Shown: piece by piece, positions 17,144 to 25,008 of the stretch
Layout of the letters: every line of letters begins with the position of its first letter
Position numbering within the stretch: the first letter of the stretch is position 1
Assembly (NCBI GenBank): GCA_046295975.1
Contig: JBKBMG010000004.1
Span: 1 to 64,000 of the forward strand
Length of the DNA: 64,000 nt
Origin: UBA2357 sp046295975
GTDB lineage: Bacteria; Pseudomonadota; Gammaproteobacteria; Burkholderiales; Rhodocyclaceae
Reading direction: 5' to 3'
Notes under the pieces: generated by a model
Told to the model about the DNA's origin: nothing
Seen by the model: only the letters and a program-made list of their open reading frames with translations
Databases searched by the model: none
Translations under genes and position numbers: made by a program

Positions 17144-17514
17144 GGGGCGAGTCCTTTCCAGTAGGCGAGTCCGATGAGCGCACACACGGCGATGAGCCAG
17201 CCGAGCAGCAGTGCGCGCCAGAGCAGGGGGGCGTTGCGTAGCGCCATGTAGTCGAGCACGATCAGCGCGCCCTTGATGCACGCGAGCGACAGCACCAGGG
17301 CGACGATCCATGGACCGGCTTCGCCGCGCTCACCAACCATCCAGGTGACGCCGGTGGCGGCAATGAGGATGATCCAGATTGTCAGCGCGCGGATCGCCGA
17401 GCCATGGGGCGACGGAGCCCTGAGGTCGATGGCTGCTCCGGGCGCGCGAGGGGGCGAGGGGGGCGTTCCCGCTGCGGCGGATGCGGCGCGGGGGGGAGTG
17501 GTGGGTGTGTTCAT
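17140..17514 (-). CDS. norF: NorF-like cytochrome c oxidase subunit IV family protein
   Basis: A 124-residue protein. A proline/alanine-rich 40-residue head is followed by three hydrophobic segments (ALTIWIILIAATGVTWMV, PWIVALVLSLACIKGALIVLDYMAL, ALLLGWLIAVCALIGLAY). The second carries the K-x-x-x-x-x-D-Y-M pattern of prokaryotic subunit IV/NorF proteins. It follows norE by 17 bases and overlaps norQ. NorE and NorF aid NO reductase activity but are not part of the catalytic core. Confidence 0.82.
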   Translation of the reverse strand: MNTPTTPPRAASAAAGTPPSPPRAPGAAIDLRAPSPHGSAIRALTIWIILIAATGVTWMVGERGEAGPWIVALVLSLACIKGALIVLDYMALRNAPLLWRALLLGWLIAVCALIGLAYWKGLAP

Positions 17515-17531
17515 GTCGTCCGTCCGCCCAT

Positions 17532-18152
17532 TCAGCGCATGACGTAAACCAGTGGGAACAGGATCAGCCAGACCAGATCGACCATGTGCCAGTAGGCCGC
17601 GCCCGTCTCGATGCCGTTCATGTCATGCGGGCCGTATCGGCCCCGCCTCGCGTTCAACCACAGGGCCCCGAGGATTACCATGCCGAGGATGACGTGCATG
17701 AAGTGGAAGAACGTCAGCGACAGGTAGAACATGTAGAAAGTGCTGGTGGACAGGCTGATGTCCTGCGCGAATTTGTCGGCGTACTCCACCACTTTCACCA
17801 CCACGAACCCGAGGCCGCAGATCAGGGCGGCCGCGAGCCAGGGACAGGCAGCACGACTGCGCCCTGCCTGCGCCTGCTGCACCGCACGCACCACGAAGAA
17901 GCTCGACGTCAGCAGCAACACGGTGTTCAGCGCGCCGGCGTCACGGTCGAGCGTGGCCTGCTCGAGGTTGAAGGCATCCACATCGGCCGCACGTGCGAAG
18001 GCGTAGGCGGCGAAGAACACCGCGAAGGCAAGCAGTTCGGCGAGGATGAATATCCACACCGCCAGGTCGCCGGGCAGGTGCGCGGCAGCCACACTGCGGC
18101 CAGTGCTGGGGAAAGGGGGGCGCGGGGAGAGCGCGTGCGTGGCCGGTTCCAT
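17532..18152 (-). CDS. norE: NorE, cytochrome c oxidase subunit III family
   Basis: A 206-residue membrane protein with five predicted helices and subunit III signatures: LAVWIFILAELLAFAVFFAAY, TSSFFVVRAVQQAQ, and FYLSLTFFHFMHVILGMVIL. It ends with AYWHMVDLVWLILFPLVYVM. It is the first gene of the norEFQ-orf-orf-norD-dnr operon. An FNR/DNR-like box lies only about 35 bases before its ATG, so the real transcript may have almost no leader, or the true start may be one of the later in-frame codons. Confidence 0.9.
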   Translation of the reverse strand: MEPATHALSPRPPFPSTGRSVAAAHLPGDLAVWIFILAELLAFAVFFAAYAFARAADVDAFNLEQATLDRDAGALNTVLLLTSSFFVVRAVQQAQAGRSRAACPWLAAALICGLGFVVVKVVEYADKFAQDISLSTSTFYMFYLSLTFFHFMHVILGMVILGALWLNARRGRYGPHDMNGIETGAAYWHMVDLVWLILFPLVYVMR

Positions 18153-18186
18153 GCGCGCAGTCTAGGCAGCCGTGGCATGCCGGGCC

Positions 18187-18200
18187 TTGACCCCGGTTAA
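18187..18200 (-). promoter_or_regulatory. FNR/DNR-like box upstream of norE
   Basis: TTGACCCCGGTTAA is a near-symmetric FNR-type palindrome (TTGAC/GTTAA halves). Its centre is 41 bases from the norE start codon. It shares the unusual GTTAA half-site with the nirE/nirC box. Confidence 0.6.
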
Positions 18201-18435
18201 CTCTCCAGTGCGCGGTCGGAGGCGGCTGTGCTGCGGGATCGCACCGGGCGGCGCGGCGTGTTGCCGGAATTCGTCACGATTCGTGTCGGAATTCACAACA
18301 CAGGTCATCCCGTTTTGAGGCAGAGTTGCAGCGTGATGACACGCTGGCATCCGGCCCGACGGTGCGTCTTGCCAAACAGGGTTGTGGTTGGGCGCCAGGT
18401 GAATCCGATCCACGAAATCCCGTGTCACAGGAGCG

Positions 18436-19338
18436 ATGCAACCGATGATGAACAAACTGCTTGCCCATTTTTTTCGTCTGATGCTTTTAGCGGGTCTGGC
18501 GTTGTTCGTCAGCTTTCCCGCAATAGCGGATACGCTGCAGAAACTTCGCGGCGGCGAGCCGCTGGTGATCGGCTGGGTGGACAACAATCTGCCCTTCAGC
18601 GCCTCAGCGTCGTCTGAAGCCGAGCCGTTCGGTTTCACGGTCGACCTCTGCAAGCTGATCGCCGCGCGGCTTGCCGAGCGGATAGGCATCGAGGAGGTCA
18701 AGGTCGCCTACCAGCAAGTCACTTTCGAGACGCGTTTCTCCGCCCTGGACAACAACGAGATCGATCTGGAGTGCGCGTCCACCACCGTGACCCGGGCGCG
18801 TATGGAGAAGTACCAGTTCACCCCGGCTTACTATGTGGCGGGTGTGCGCCTGCTGGTGCAGCGCGGCCAGGGCATTCAGTCGCTGGACGATCTGGCAGGC
18901 AAAACGGTTGCGGTCGTACCCAGCACGACGGGCGAGACACTGACCCGTCAGCACAACGAGCTGGCCAGCCTGCGTCTGGACATTCGCAGCTACGACACGC
19001 CCGATCTGGCTGCGGAGGCGGTGATGAAGGGCGAGGCGATGGCATTTCCGTTCGACGACATCCTGCTCTACGCGATGATCTCGAATATACCTGGAGGGTA
19101 CGATGCACTGGACGTGGCGGGGCGCTTCATGTCCATCGAGCCCTACGGGCTGATGATGCGCGGCAGCGACGAAGCCTTCCAGAAGCTGGTGTCCAGCGTG
19201 CTGGCCGAAGTGCTGGCTTCGCGCGATGCCGGGCAGGTGTTCGAGCGCTGGTTCGACAACGATGAGTTGCGTGCGCCAATGAACCGGCTGACCAAGGAAG
19301 CGTTCTCCAACCCCTCCCGCGAGCCGGCCTTCCCCTGA
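18436..19338 (+). CDS. Amino-acid-type ABC transporter substrate-binding protein, orphan
   Basis: A 300-residue periplasmic binding protein of the SBP_bac_3 family. A signal peptide (about 1-32, ending FPAIA) precedes a two-lobe domain with GFTVDLCKLIAARLAE, IDLECASTTVTRARM, LAGKTVAVVPSTTGE and VMKGEAMAFPFDDILL. This layout resembles glutamate/aspartate-binding GltI. No permease or ATPase gene lies nearby. A paralogue with the same C-terminal pattern (…AF…PAFP) is at 27091-28038 on the other side of norCB. The ribosome site is AGGAG before the ATG. Confidence 0.88.
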   Translation: MQPMMNKLLAHFFRLMLLAGLALFVSFPAIADTLQKLRGGEPLVIGWVDNNLPFSASASSEAEPFGFTVDLCKLIAARLAERIGIEEVKVAYQQVTFETRFSALDNNEIDLECASTTVTRARMEKYQFTPAYYVAGVRLLVQRGQGIQSLDDLAGKTVAVVPSTTGETLTRQHNELASLRLDIRSYDTPDLAAEAVMKGEAMAFPFDDILLYAMISNIPGGYDALDVAGRFMSIEPYGLMMRGSDEAFQKLVSSVLAEVLASRDAGQVFERWFDNDELRAPMNRLTKEAFSNPSREPAFP

Positions 19339-19367
19339 GCGCCTTTGAAAAATCGTGGCAGGCGACC

Positions 19368-19395
19368 CGGGGGCATGGCGACAAGCCGGCCCCCG
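19368..19395. terminator. Hairpin between converging genes
   Basis: CGGGGGC (19368-19374) pairs with GCCCCCG (19389-19395) between the binding-protein gene and the convergent hydrolase gene. No U-run is present. It may end one or both transcripts. Confidence 0.35.
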
Positions 19396-19415
19396 TGGCG
19401 TTTACCGGTGACGGG

Positions 19416-20303
19416 TTAGCGCAGATAACGCTCGAACCACGCGATCGTGCGTTCCCAGGCCAGTTTGGCGGCGGCCTCGTCGTAACGTGGGGTGGAGTCG
19501 TTGTGAAAGCCGTGTTGGGTACCGGGATAAAAATACGCCTCGTAGGTCTTGGCCGCGGCTTGCAGCGCAGCTTCGTAGGCGGGCCAACTCTCGTTGATGC
19601 GGGGGTCGTTCTCGGCAAAGTGGATGAGTAGCGGTGCCTGGATGCGGGGTACGTCCGCCGGGTCGGCCTGCCGTCCGTAGAAGGGAACGGCCGCAGCCAG
19701 TTCCGGATACGCGACAGCGGCCGCATGCGACACGCCGCCGCCGTAGCAGAACCCGGTGATGCCGATCTTGTCGGTGGTCAGCTCGCTCTGCATCAGGAAT
19801 TCCACTGCGGCGAAGAAGTCGTTCATGAGTTTTTCCGGGTCGACCTGCTGCTGCAGTTCACGACCCTTGTCGTCGTTCCCGGGGTAGCCGCCCACGGAAC
19901 TCAGCCCGTCGGGTGCGAGTGCCAGAAAGCCGGCTTTCGCGACGCGACGGGCCACGTCCTCGATGTACGGGTTGAGCCCGCGGTTTTCGTGCACCACGAC
20001 GATGCCGGGCACTGCGCCGGCTGCTGCGGCCGGGCGCACCAGATAGCCGCGCACTGAGCCGTGGCCGTTGGGCGATGGGTAGGTGATGTATTCGGGCACG
20101 ATGTCCGGGTCGGTGAAATCCACCTGGCGGGCAAGCGCATAGTTCGGACTCAAACTGGCGAGAATCGCTGCCGCGGTCAGGCCGCCGACGGTGTACTTGC
20201 CGGCGCGTTCAAGGAAATCGCGTCGCGTGATCCTGCCGTGCACATAGAAATCGTAGAGTTCGAGCAATTCGGGATGAAAATCCCTGGCAGTGGGACGGGT
20301 CAT
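19416..20303 (-). CDS. Dienelactone hydrolase family protein, Tat-exported
   Basis: A 295-residue alpha/beta hydrolase. The chosen ATG follows an AGGAG site. A Tat-type leader lies inside the first 60 residues (ITRRDFLERAGKYTVGGLTAAAILASLSPNYALA). The catalytic cysteine nucleophile motif is GFCYGGG, with the acid in FAENDPRIN and histidine in GTQHGFHND, a Cys-Asp-His triad as in dienelactone hydrolases. The natural substrate of the YghX/exported subgroup is unknown. It converges with the binding-protein gene. Confidence 0.88.
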   Translation of the reverse strand: MTRPTARDFHPELLELYDFYVHGRITRRDFLERAGKYTVGGLTAAAILASLSPNYALARQVDFTDPDIVPEYITYPSPNGHGSVRGYLVRPAAAAGAVPGIVVVHENRGLNPYIEDVARRVAKAGFLALAPDGLSSVGGYPGNDDKGRELQQQVDPEKLMNDFFAAVEFLMQSELTTDKIGITGFCYGGGVSHAAAVAYPELAAAVPFYGRQADPADVPRIQAPLLIHFAENDPRINESWPAYEAALQAAAKTYEAYFYPGTQHGFHNDSTPRYDEAAAKLAWERTIAWFERYLR

Positions 20304-20470
20304 GGTGGTGGTTCTCCTGCTCGGGTGTCGGGGGAGCGGATCGGTCTTGCCCGGTTGCAGACCGGTGTGACGGGGGCGGTCCTGAGTCTGCGTGTGCCCG
20401 TCGTTCAAGCGAGATCACCGCTCAGGTTCGAAGTTCCGCAACGCAGACGGACGTCCCGCCAGGGGCTGGA

Positions 20471-21415
20471 TCAAGGGGCGCGTTCGTCCGCTGGTGTTCG
20501 CGTCACCCGCCACGCGGCGACAAGCATCAGGCTGCCGCCGAACCAGCCCAGCGCGGTCATCGACTCCCCCAGCCAAAGCCCTGCGATCAGCGCCCCAAAC
20601 AGCGGCTCGCTGCCCATCAACAGGGCGACGCGGCTGGGGCTGGCGCGTGAGGCCGCGTAGTTCTGGACGAAGAACGCGAACAGTGTGCACAGCAGCACCA
20701 GGAATGCGGTCGCAGCCCAGAATTCCACGGTGGTGGGAATGGGGTGAAAATGCCAGCCCTGAGCCACGACCAGCACGATTCCTGCGCCTGCGGTCATCAC
20801 GCCCATTTGAATTGCGGTCAGGCTCAGCGCCGGAATGGTGTGTGACAAGGCGTAGCGCCGGGTCATGCAGACCATGATTCCGCGCAGGATGGCGGCGCCG
20901 ACCATCAAGGCGTCACCCCAAGCCAGCTGCGTATCGCCACCATGCTGAAAGGCCAGCAATGACGCGCCCGTCAGCGACAGGCCGGCTGCAAGCAAGGTCA
21001 TTCGGGTAGGGCGGCGGCCGAGCAGCCACCATTCGCAAATGGGCGTGACGGCGATGCACAGGCTGATCAGGAAGGCGGCGTTGGATGCCGTGGTCAGGGA
21101 GACACCGAAGGTCTCGCAGATGAAGATCACCAACAGGTTGATGCCCAGCAGCGCGGCACCGCCGAGTGCGCTGCGCCATTTGGGGCCCGCGACATGCCTG
21201 AGGGTGGGAAGCAGCAGGATGAAGGTCAGGCCGAAGCGGAGAACGAGAAACTCAAGTACCGGCAACTGCTGTGTTGCGACCTTCGCCGCTGTATAGCTTC
21301 CGCCCCAGACTGCGGCGACGAGCAGCAACAGGCCGTCGATCGCGCTCCACCGCAGGGCAGTACGCAGAGCGCTGGTGGTTGGTGGCTTGCTCGCGATTGC
21401 AAGTGGTCTGTTCAT
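20471..21415 (-). CDS. EamA/DMT-family transporter
   Basis: A 314-residue protein with ten predicted transmembrane helices in two EamA repeats. The first begins LLLLVAAVWGGSYTAAKVA and the second GDALMVGAAILRGIMVC; the closing LLMGSEPLFGALIAGLWLGES is typical. Family members export or import small metabolites such as amino acids. The shorter start (ATG at 21413-21415) is preferred because the upstream frame is arginine-rich and not membrane-like. It diverges from the LysR gene at 21595, its likely regulator. Confidence 0.88.
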   Translation of the reverse strand: MNRPLAIASKPPTTSALRTALRWSAIDGLLLLVAAVWGGSYTAAKVATQQLPVLEFLVLRFGLTFILLLPTLRHVAGPKWRSALGGAALLGINLLVIFICETFGVSLTTASNAAFLISLCIAVTPICEWWLLGRRPTRMTLLAAGLSLTGASLLAFQHGGDTQLAWGDALMVGAAILRGIMVCMTRRYALSHTIPALSLTAIQMGVMTAGAGIVLVVAQGWHFHPIPTTVEFWAATAFLVLLCTLFAFFVQNYAASRASPSRVALLMGSEPLFGALIAGLWLGESMTALGWFGGSLMLVAAWRVTRTPADERAP

Positions 21416-21594
21416 GTCCGCGACACCTGCGACGTGGCGGCATGTGCGCGCGAGGGCGCAGCGTCTCGATTGTTCGTGGTCGGCATCGCGTGGTTCCGTG
21501 CGTATGATTCGGATCGATATTCTTCGCCCGGACGATCGGTGCAACCAGACCGATTGCAGAACAGGAGTTGTGCGCGGTGGGAACAAGTGACTTC

Positions 21595-22521
21595 ATGCAG
21601 GTTCTGCACGAACTGGCCGTTTTCGTCCGGGTGGCGGAGTCGGGCAGCTTTTCCGAGGCGGCCCGGCAACTGGACATGACTCCCTCGGCGGTAAGCCGGC
21701 AGGTGGCGCGGCTCGAGAAGGCGGCGGGGGTTCAACTACTGCGCAGGTCCACCAGACAGTTGAGACTGACCGAGGCCGGCGTGGATGCACTCGAGCGTGG
21801 TCGGGACATGGTGAGCGCGGCCAGAGGCGCGTTGCAGGTGGCCGAAGAGCACATGTGCCGGCCGCAAGGCGTGGTACGGCTGAGTGCCCCCAAGGCATTT
21901 GCGCGCCACGTCCTGCAACCGGTACTGCTGGACTTCATGGCGCGCTTCCCGAGCGTGGACGTTCATTTGATGGTGTCGGACGGTGATGTCGATCCATTGC
22001 GCGACAACGTGGACATCGCTGTTCGCCTCACCGACGCACCGCCTCAAGGGCTGGTTGCGCGCGCGCTGATGCCGGTGCGACAAGTGCTGGTGGCCAGCCC
22101 GGCCTATCTCGCGGCACACGAGCCGATCCGCGTGCCGCTGGATTTGACCGCCCACAGTTGTCTATTTCTCGGTGAGCGGGCCCGCGACAATCGCTGGTGC
22201 CTGGTGCGTGACGAGGACCGTGTGGAGGTGCTGGTTCAGGGGCGCTACGCGGTCAATCACAGCGAAATGCGTTTGAATGCCGTCGAAGCAGGTCTGGGGG
22301 TCGGCTGCCTGCCGGATTTCGTCGCGCGTGACGCGCTGGCCGCCGGGCGTGTGGTCGTGGTGCTGTCGGACTGGGCGTTCGTCGGCAACTATCAGGGCGA
22401 CGCCTGCGCCTTGTTCGTTCCGTCGCGCTTCACGGTACCCAAGGTCCGCATGCTGATCGACCATCTTGTTGCCGCCTTGCCGACGACGGCAGCCTTGCTA
22501 CCCGAACGGGGTCAGGCCTGA
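21595..22521 (+). CDS. LysR-family transcriptional regulator
   Basis: A 308-residue LysR protein: HTH at about 1-60 (FVRVAESGSFSEAARQLDMTPSAVSRQVARLE), then an effector domain with VVRLSAPKAFARHVLQPVL and VDIAVRLTDAP. It belongs to the DmlR/CrgA-like subgroup. The ATG at 21595 is the canonical LysR start (MQVLHELAVFV); the frame opens nine codons earlier. It diverges from the DMT transporter gene, suggesting local control. Confidence 0.88.
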   Translation: MQVLHELAVFVRVAESGSFSEAARQLDMTPSAVSRQVARLEKAAGVQLLRRSTRQLRLTEAGVDALERGRDMVSAARGALQVAEEHMCRPQGVVRLSAPKAFARHVLQPVLLDFMARFPSVDVHLMVSDGDVDPLRDNVDIAVRLTDAPPQGLVARALMPVRQVLVASPAYLAAHEPIRVPLDLTAHSCLFLGERARDNRWCLVRDEDRVEVLVQGRYAVNHSEMRLNAVEAGLGVGCLPDFVARDALAAGRVVVVLSDWAFVGNYQGDACALFVPSRFTVPKVRMLIDHLVAALPTTAALLPERGQA

Positions 22522-22575
22522 TGTGACGCCTCGACAATGGCGCATCAACTGCGTTTCGACGCGAGGCATTGGGAG

Positions 22576-22603
22576 CAAAAAACGGGCGGCTTGCGCCGCC
22601 CGT
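22576..22603 (-). terminator. Intrinsic terminator of norCB
   Basis: On the minus strand a perfect 9-bp stem ACGGGCGGC/GCCGCCCGT with a GCAA loop is followed directly by a run of six T. It lies about 40 bases beyond the norB stop. This is a strong rho-independent terminator. Confidence 0.9.
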
Positions 22604-22640
22604 GAAACGCTTTCCGGCAGGGGAAAGACGAGAGACCCGA

Positions 22641-24029
22641 TCAGGCAGTGGCCGGAACGGCTAGCGGTTCCTTGCCCTTGACGAAGAAGCTCATGACGTA
22701 GAGCACCAGACCGGTAAAGAAGGCGACGCCAGCCCACACGCGCATCCAGTAGAACAGCGCGAGTTGGTCCTGCACCATCATGAAGGGCATCGGCGAATCG
22801 GCCACGCGTTGCAGCCATACCTGCAGGATGCCGGCTGCGGTGAGGAACAGGGTGATGAACACCATGGCGATGGTCATGATCCAGAAGCTCCACATTTCCA
22901 GCACCTGGGCCTGCTCGCTGTTGGCGGCACGACCGCGCAGGATCGGCATGGCATAGCTGATGATGGTGATCACCACCATCACATAGGCACCATAGAAGGC
23001 CATGTGACCGTGCGCCGCGGTGATCTGCGAGCCATGGGTGAAGTAGTTCACCGGGGCCAGGGTGTGCAGGAAACCCCACACGCCGGCACCAAGGAAGGCC
23101 ATCACGCCGGTGCCGAGCGCCCACAGCACGGCAGCCTTGTTGGGATGCTCGCGGCGGCGGCGGTTAACCATGTTGAAGGCGAACACCGTCATGGCGAAGA
23201 AGGGGATGGGCTCCAGCGCGGAGAAGATCGACCCCCACCACTGCCAGTACTCCGGCGTGCCGATCCAGAAGTAGTGGTGGCCCGTGCCGATGATGCCGGT
23301 GACCAGCGCCAGGGTGATGATCACGTACAGCCACTTCTCGATCACCTCGCGGTCCACCCCGGTGACCTTGATCAGCACGAAGGCGAGCAACGCGGCCATG
23401 ATCAATTCCCAGACACCTTCCACCCAAAGGTGCACCACCCACCACCAGTAGAACTTGTCCATCACCAGGTTGGAGGGGTTGTAGAAGGAGAACAGGAAGA
23501 ACACCGCCAGACCCCACAACCCGAGCAGCAGCACGATGTTGATCACCGTCTTGCGGCCCTTGAGCATGGTCATGCTGATGTTGAACAGGAAAGCGAGCGC
23601 GACGATCACGATCCCGATCTTGGTCAGCAGCGGTTGTTCAAGGAATTCCCTGCCCATCGTCGCCAGAATATCGTTGCCGGTGGCCGACGCGAGGGTGTTG
23701 TAGTCCACCAGCAGGTAGCCGAGGATGGTCAGGGCGCCGGCGACCAGGAACACCCAGAACAGGATCAGCGCGAGTTTGGGACTGTACAACTCGGTTTCGG
23801 CTTCTTCCGGAACCAGGTAGTAGGCCGCGCCCATGAAGCCGAACAACAGCCACACGATGAGCAGGTTGGTATGGACCATGCGGGCCACGTTGAACGGGAT
23901 TTCCGGGAACAGGAAGTCCCCGACTACGTACTGGATGCCGAGCACCAGTCCGAAGATGATCTGCCCCACGAACAGACCGATGGCCGCGATGAAGTAGGGC
24001 ATCGCGACCGCCTGAGATTTGTATTTCAT
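22641..24029 (-). CDS. norB: Nitric oxide reductase large subunit NorB
   Basis: A 462-residue, 12-helix heme-copper oxidase superfamily protein that reduces 2 NO to N2O with electrons from NorC. Ligand-bearing helices are visible: RMVHTNLLIVWLL, WWVVHLWVEGVWEL (one FeB histidine plus the conserved glutamates), GTGHHYFWIG (the two FeB histidines) and ITAAHGHMAFYGAY (heme b and b3 histidines). It lacks the N-terminal quinol oxidase extension of qNor, so it is the cytochrome c-dependent type, consistent with norC 36 bases upstream. Confidence 0.97.
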   Translation of the reverse strand: MKYKSQAVAMPYFIAAIGLFVGQIIFGLVLGIQYVVGDFLFPEIPFNVARMVHTNLLIVWLLFGFMGAAYYLVPEEAETELYSPKLALILFWVFLVAGALTILGYLLVDYNTLASATGNDILATMGREFLEQPLLTKIGIVIVALAFLFNISMTMLKGRKTVINIVLLLGLWGLAVFFLFSFYNPSNLVMDKFYWWWVVHLWVEGVWELIMAALLAFVLIKVTGVDREVIEKWLYVIITLALVTGIIGTGHHYFWIGTPEYWQWWGSIFSALEPIPFFAMTVFAFNMVNRRRREHPNKAAVLWALGTGVMAFLGAGVWGFLHTLAPVNYFTHGSQITAAHGHMAFYGAYVMVVITIISYAMPILRGRAANSEQAQVLEMWSFWIMTIAMVFITLFLTAAGILQVWLQRVADSPMPFMMVQDQLALFYWMRVWAGVAFFTGLVLYVMSFFVKGKEPLAVPATA

Positions 24030-24065
24030 GACATTCCCCTTGTGTTGTCGGTATCGCGCCGGGTA

Positions 24066-24491
24066 TCAGCCCTCGATGTTGGGTGGCCAGTTCTGGGTGT
24101 TGATGCCCGAGGTGTAGCGGAAGAACTCCACCAGGTCGTCGAGCTCCTGCTCGGTGAGGTTGAAGTTGGGCATCTGGCGACGGCCGGGGGCGTTGGTGGG
24201 CATGGCCTGCATCCACGCCTTGATGAACGCCGGACCACGGCGCTCATACACGTTGCCGAGTTCGGGCGCGTAGTAGGCGCCTTCGCCGAGCAAGGTGTGG
24301 CAGCCCAGACAGTTCCGGGTTTCCCAGATGTGCTTGCCGGCGATCGCTCCGGGCGTGAGCTCGCCGCGGTTATCCGTCTTGGGCAGAACCTTCATCGTGT
24401 CGAAGGTCAAAGCGAGGAAGAGCAGGAAGAAGAAGACGGTCCCGCCGTAGAAGATGTTGCGGGCCATCGCCTTGGTGAACGTGCCGCTCAT
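24066..24491 (-). CDS. norC: Nitric oxide reductase cytochrome c subunit NorC
   Basis: A 141-residue protein with one N-terminal membrane anchor (about 13-32) and a periplasmic monoheme c domain. The heme motif is CLGCH at 61-65, and QMPNF near 107 gives the likely methionine ligand. It receives electrons from soluble cytochromes or cupredoxins and passes them to NorB. It is the first gene of norCB, preceded by an FNR/DNR-like box. Confidence 0.97.
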   Translation of the reverse strand: MSGTFTKAMARNIFYGGTVFFFLLFLALTFDTMKVLPKTDNRGELTPGAIAGKHIWETRNCLGCHTLLGEGAYYAPELGNVYERRGPAFIKAWMQAMPTNAPGRRQMPNFNLTEQELDDLVEFFRYTSGINTQNWPPNIEG

Positions 24492-25008
24492 GGTTGGTCC
24501 CTCATTGGTTTGTCATGGATTGGAACAAGCGCTTCATAACCCGTAGGTTGGGCGAATTCTGTTTTTCCCCACCGCGGGGCACCATGATTTGCATCAATTC
24601 CGACGGGAAGCCGCGTCGCGGCCGAGCGCCGCGTGGAATGCGGTCCGTTGAACCGGCAGGGAAATCACCATTCCCTCAGCCCGTAGCGGGGCGGATGATC
24701 ACGGTGATGCCGCGGCACGGGGCTTTGGCGGGTGTCCCCCGCCGGGCCGAGAGTCGGCCAGCAGCGGAAGCCAGGCGTGAGCGTCGGCCGGGTCGAGGCG
24801 GCGACTTTCCAACGGACGGCCTTGCGCCAGGGGGCGTCACGTTGCGTCACATCCGTAGTCGAGTGTGACTTTTGCACCGACTCATTCTGGGCAATCGGGG
24901 CTAAAATCCGCTGGCGGCCGTCTTTTCGCCCGACGGTCCATGCTTTTCGGGCAAGTTTCCACAAGGGCGGTTTATTCGAATCGAGTTGCATGGCAGCTCG
25001 GAAGCCAG
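24492..25008. other. Intergenic region between norC and the DUF1631 gene
   Basis: This 517-base divergent region holds the norC control site (FNR/DNR box at 24584-24597). Open frames run into the stretch from the right, but none looks like a gene: they are rich in arginine and have no ribosome site. Nothing else was recognised. Confidence 0.5.
24584..24597 (-). promoter_or_regulatory. FNR/DNR-like box upstream of norC
   Basis: On the minus strand this reads TTGATGCAAATCAT, one mismatch from TTGAT-N4-ATCAA and the best of the four boxes in the window. Its centre is about 99 bases from the norC ATG. At -41.5 it would give a start near 24549 and a leader of about 58 bases. Confidence 0.75.

Noticed and set aside
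22764..24539. A 591-codon plus-strand open frame opposite norB and norC
   Set aside because: It is the antisense shadow of norCB: histidine- and glutamate-rich low-complexity translation with no domain and no ribosome site.
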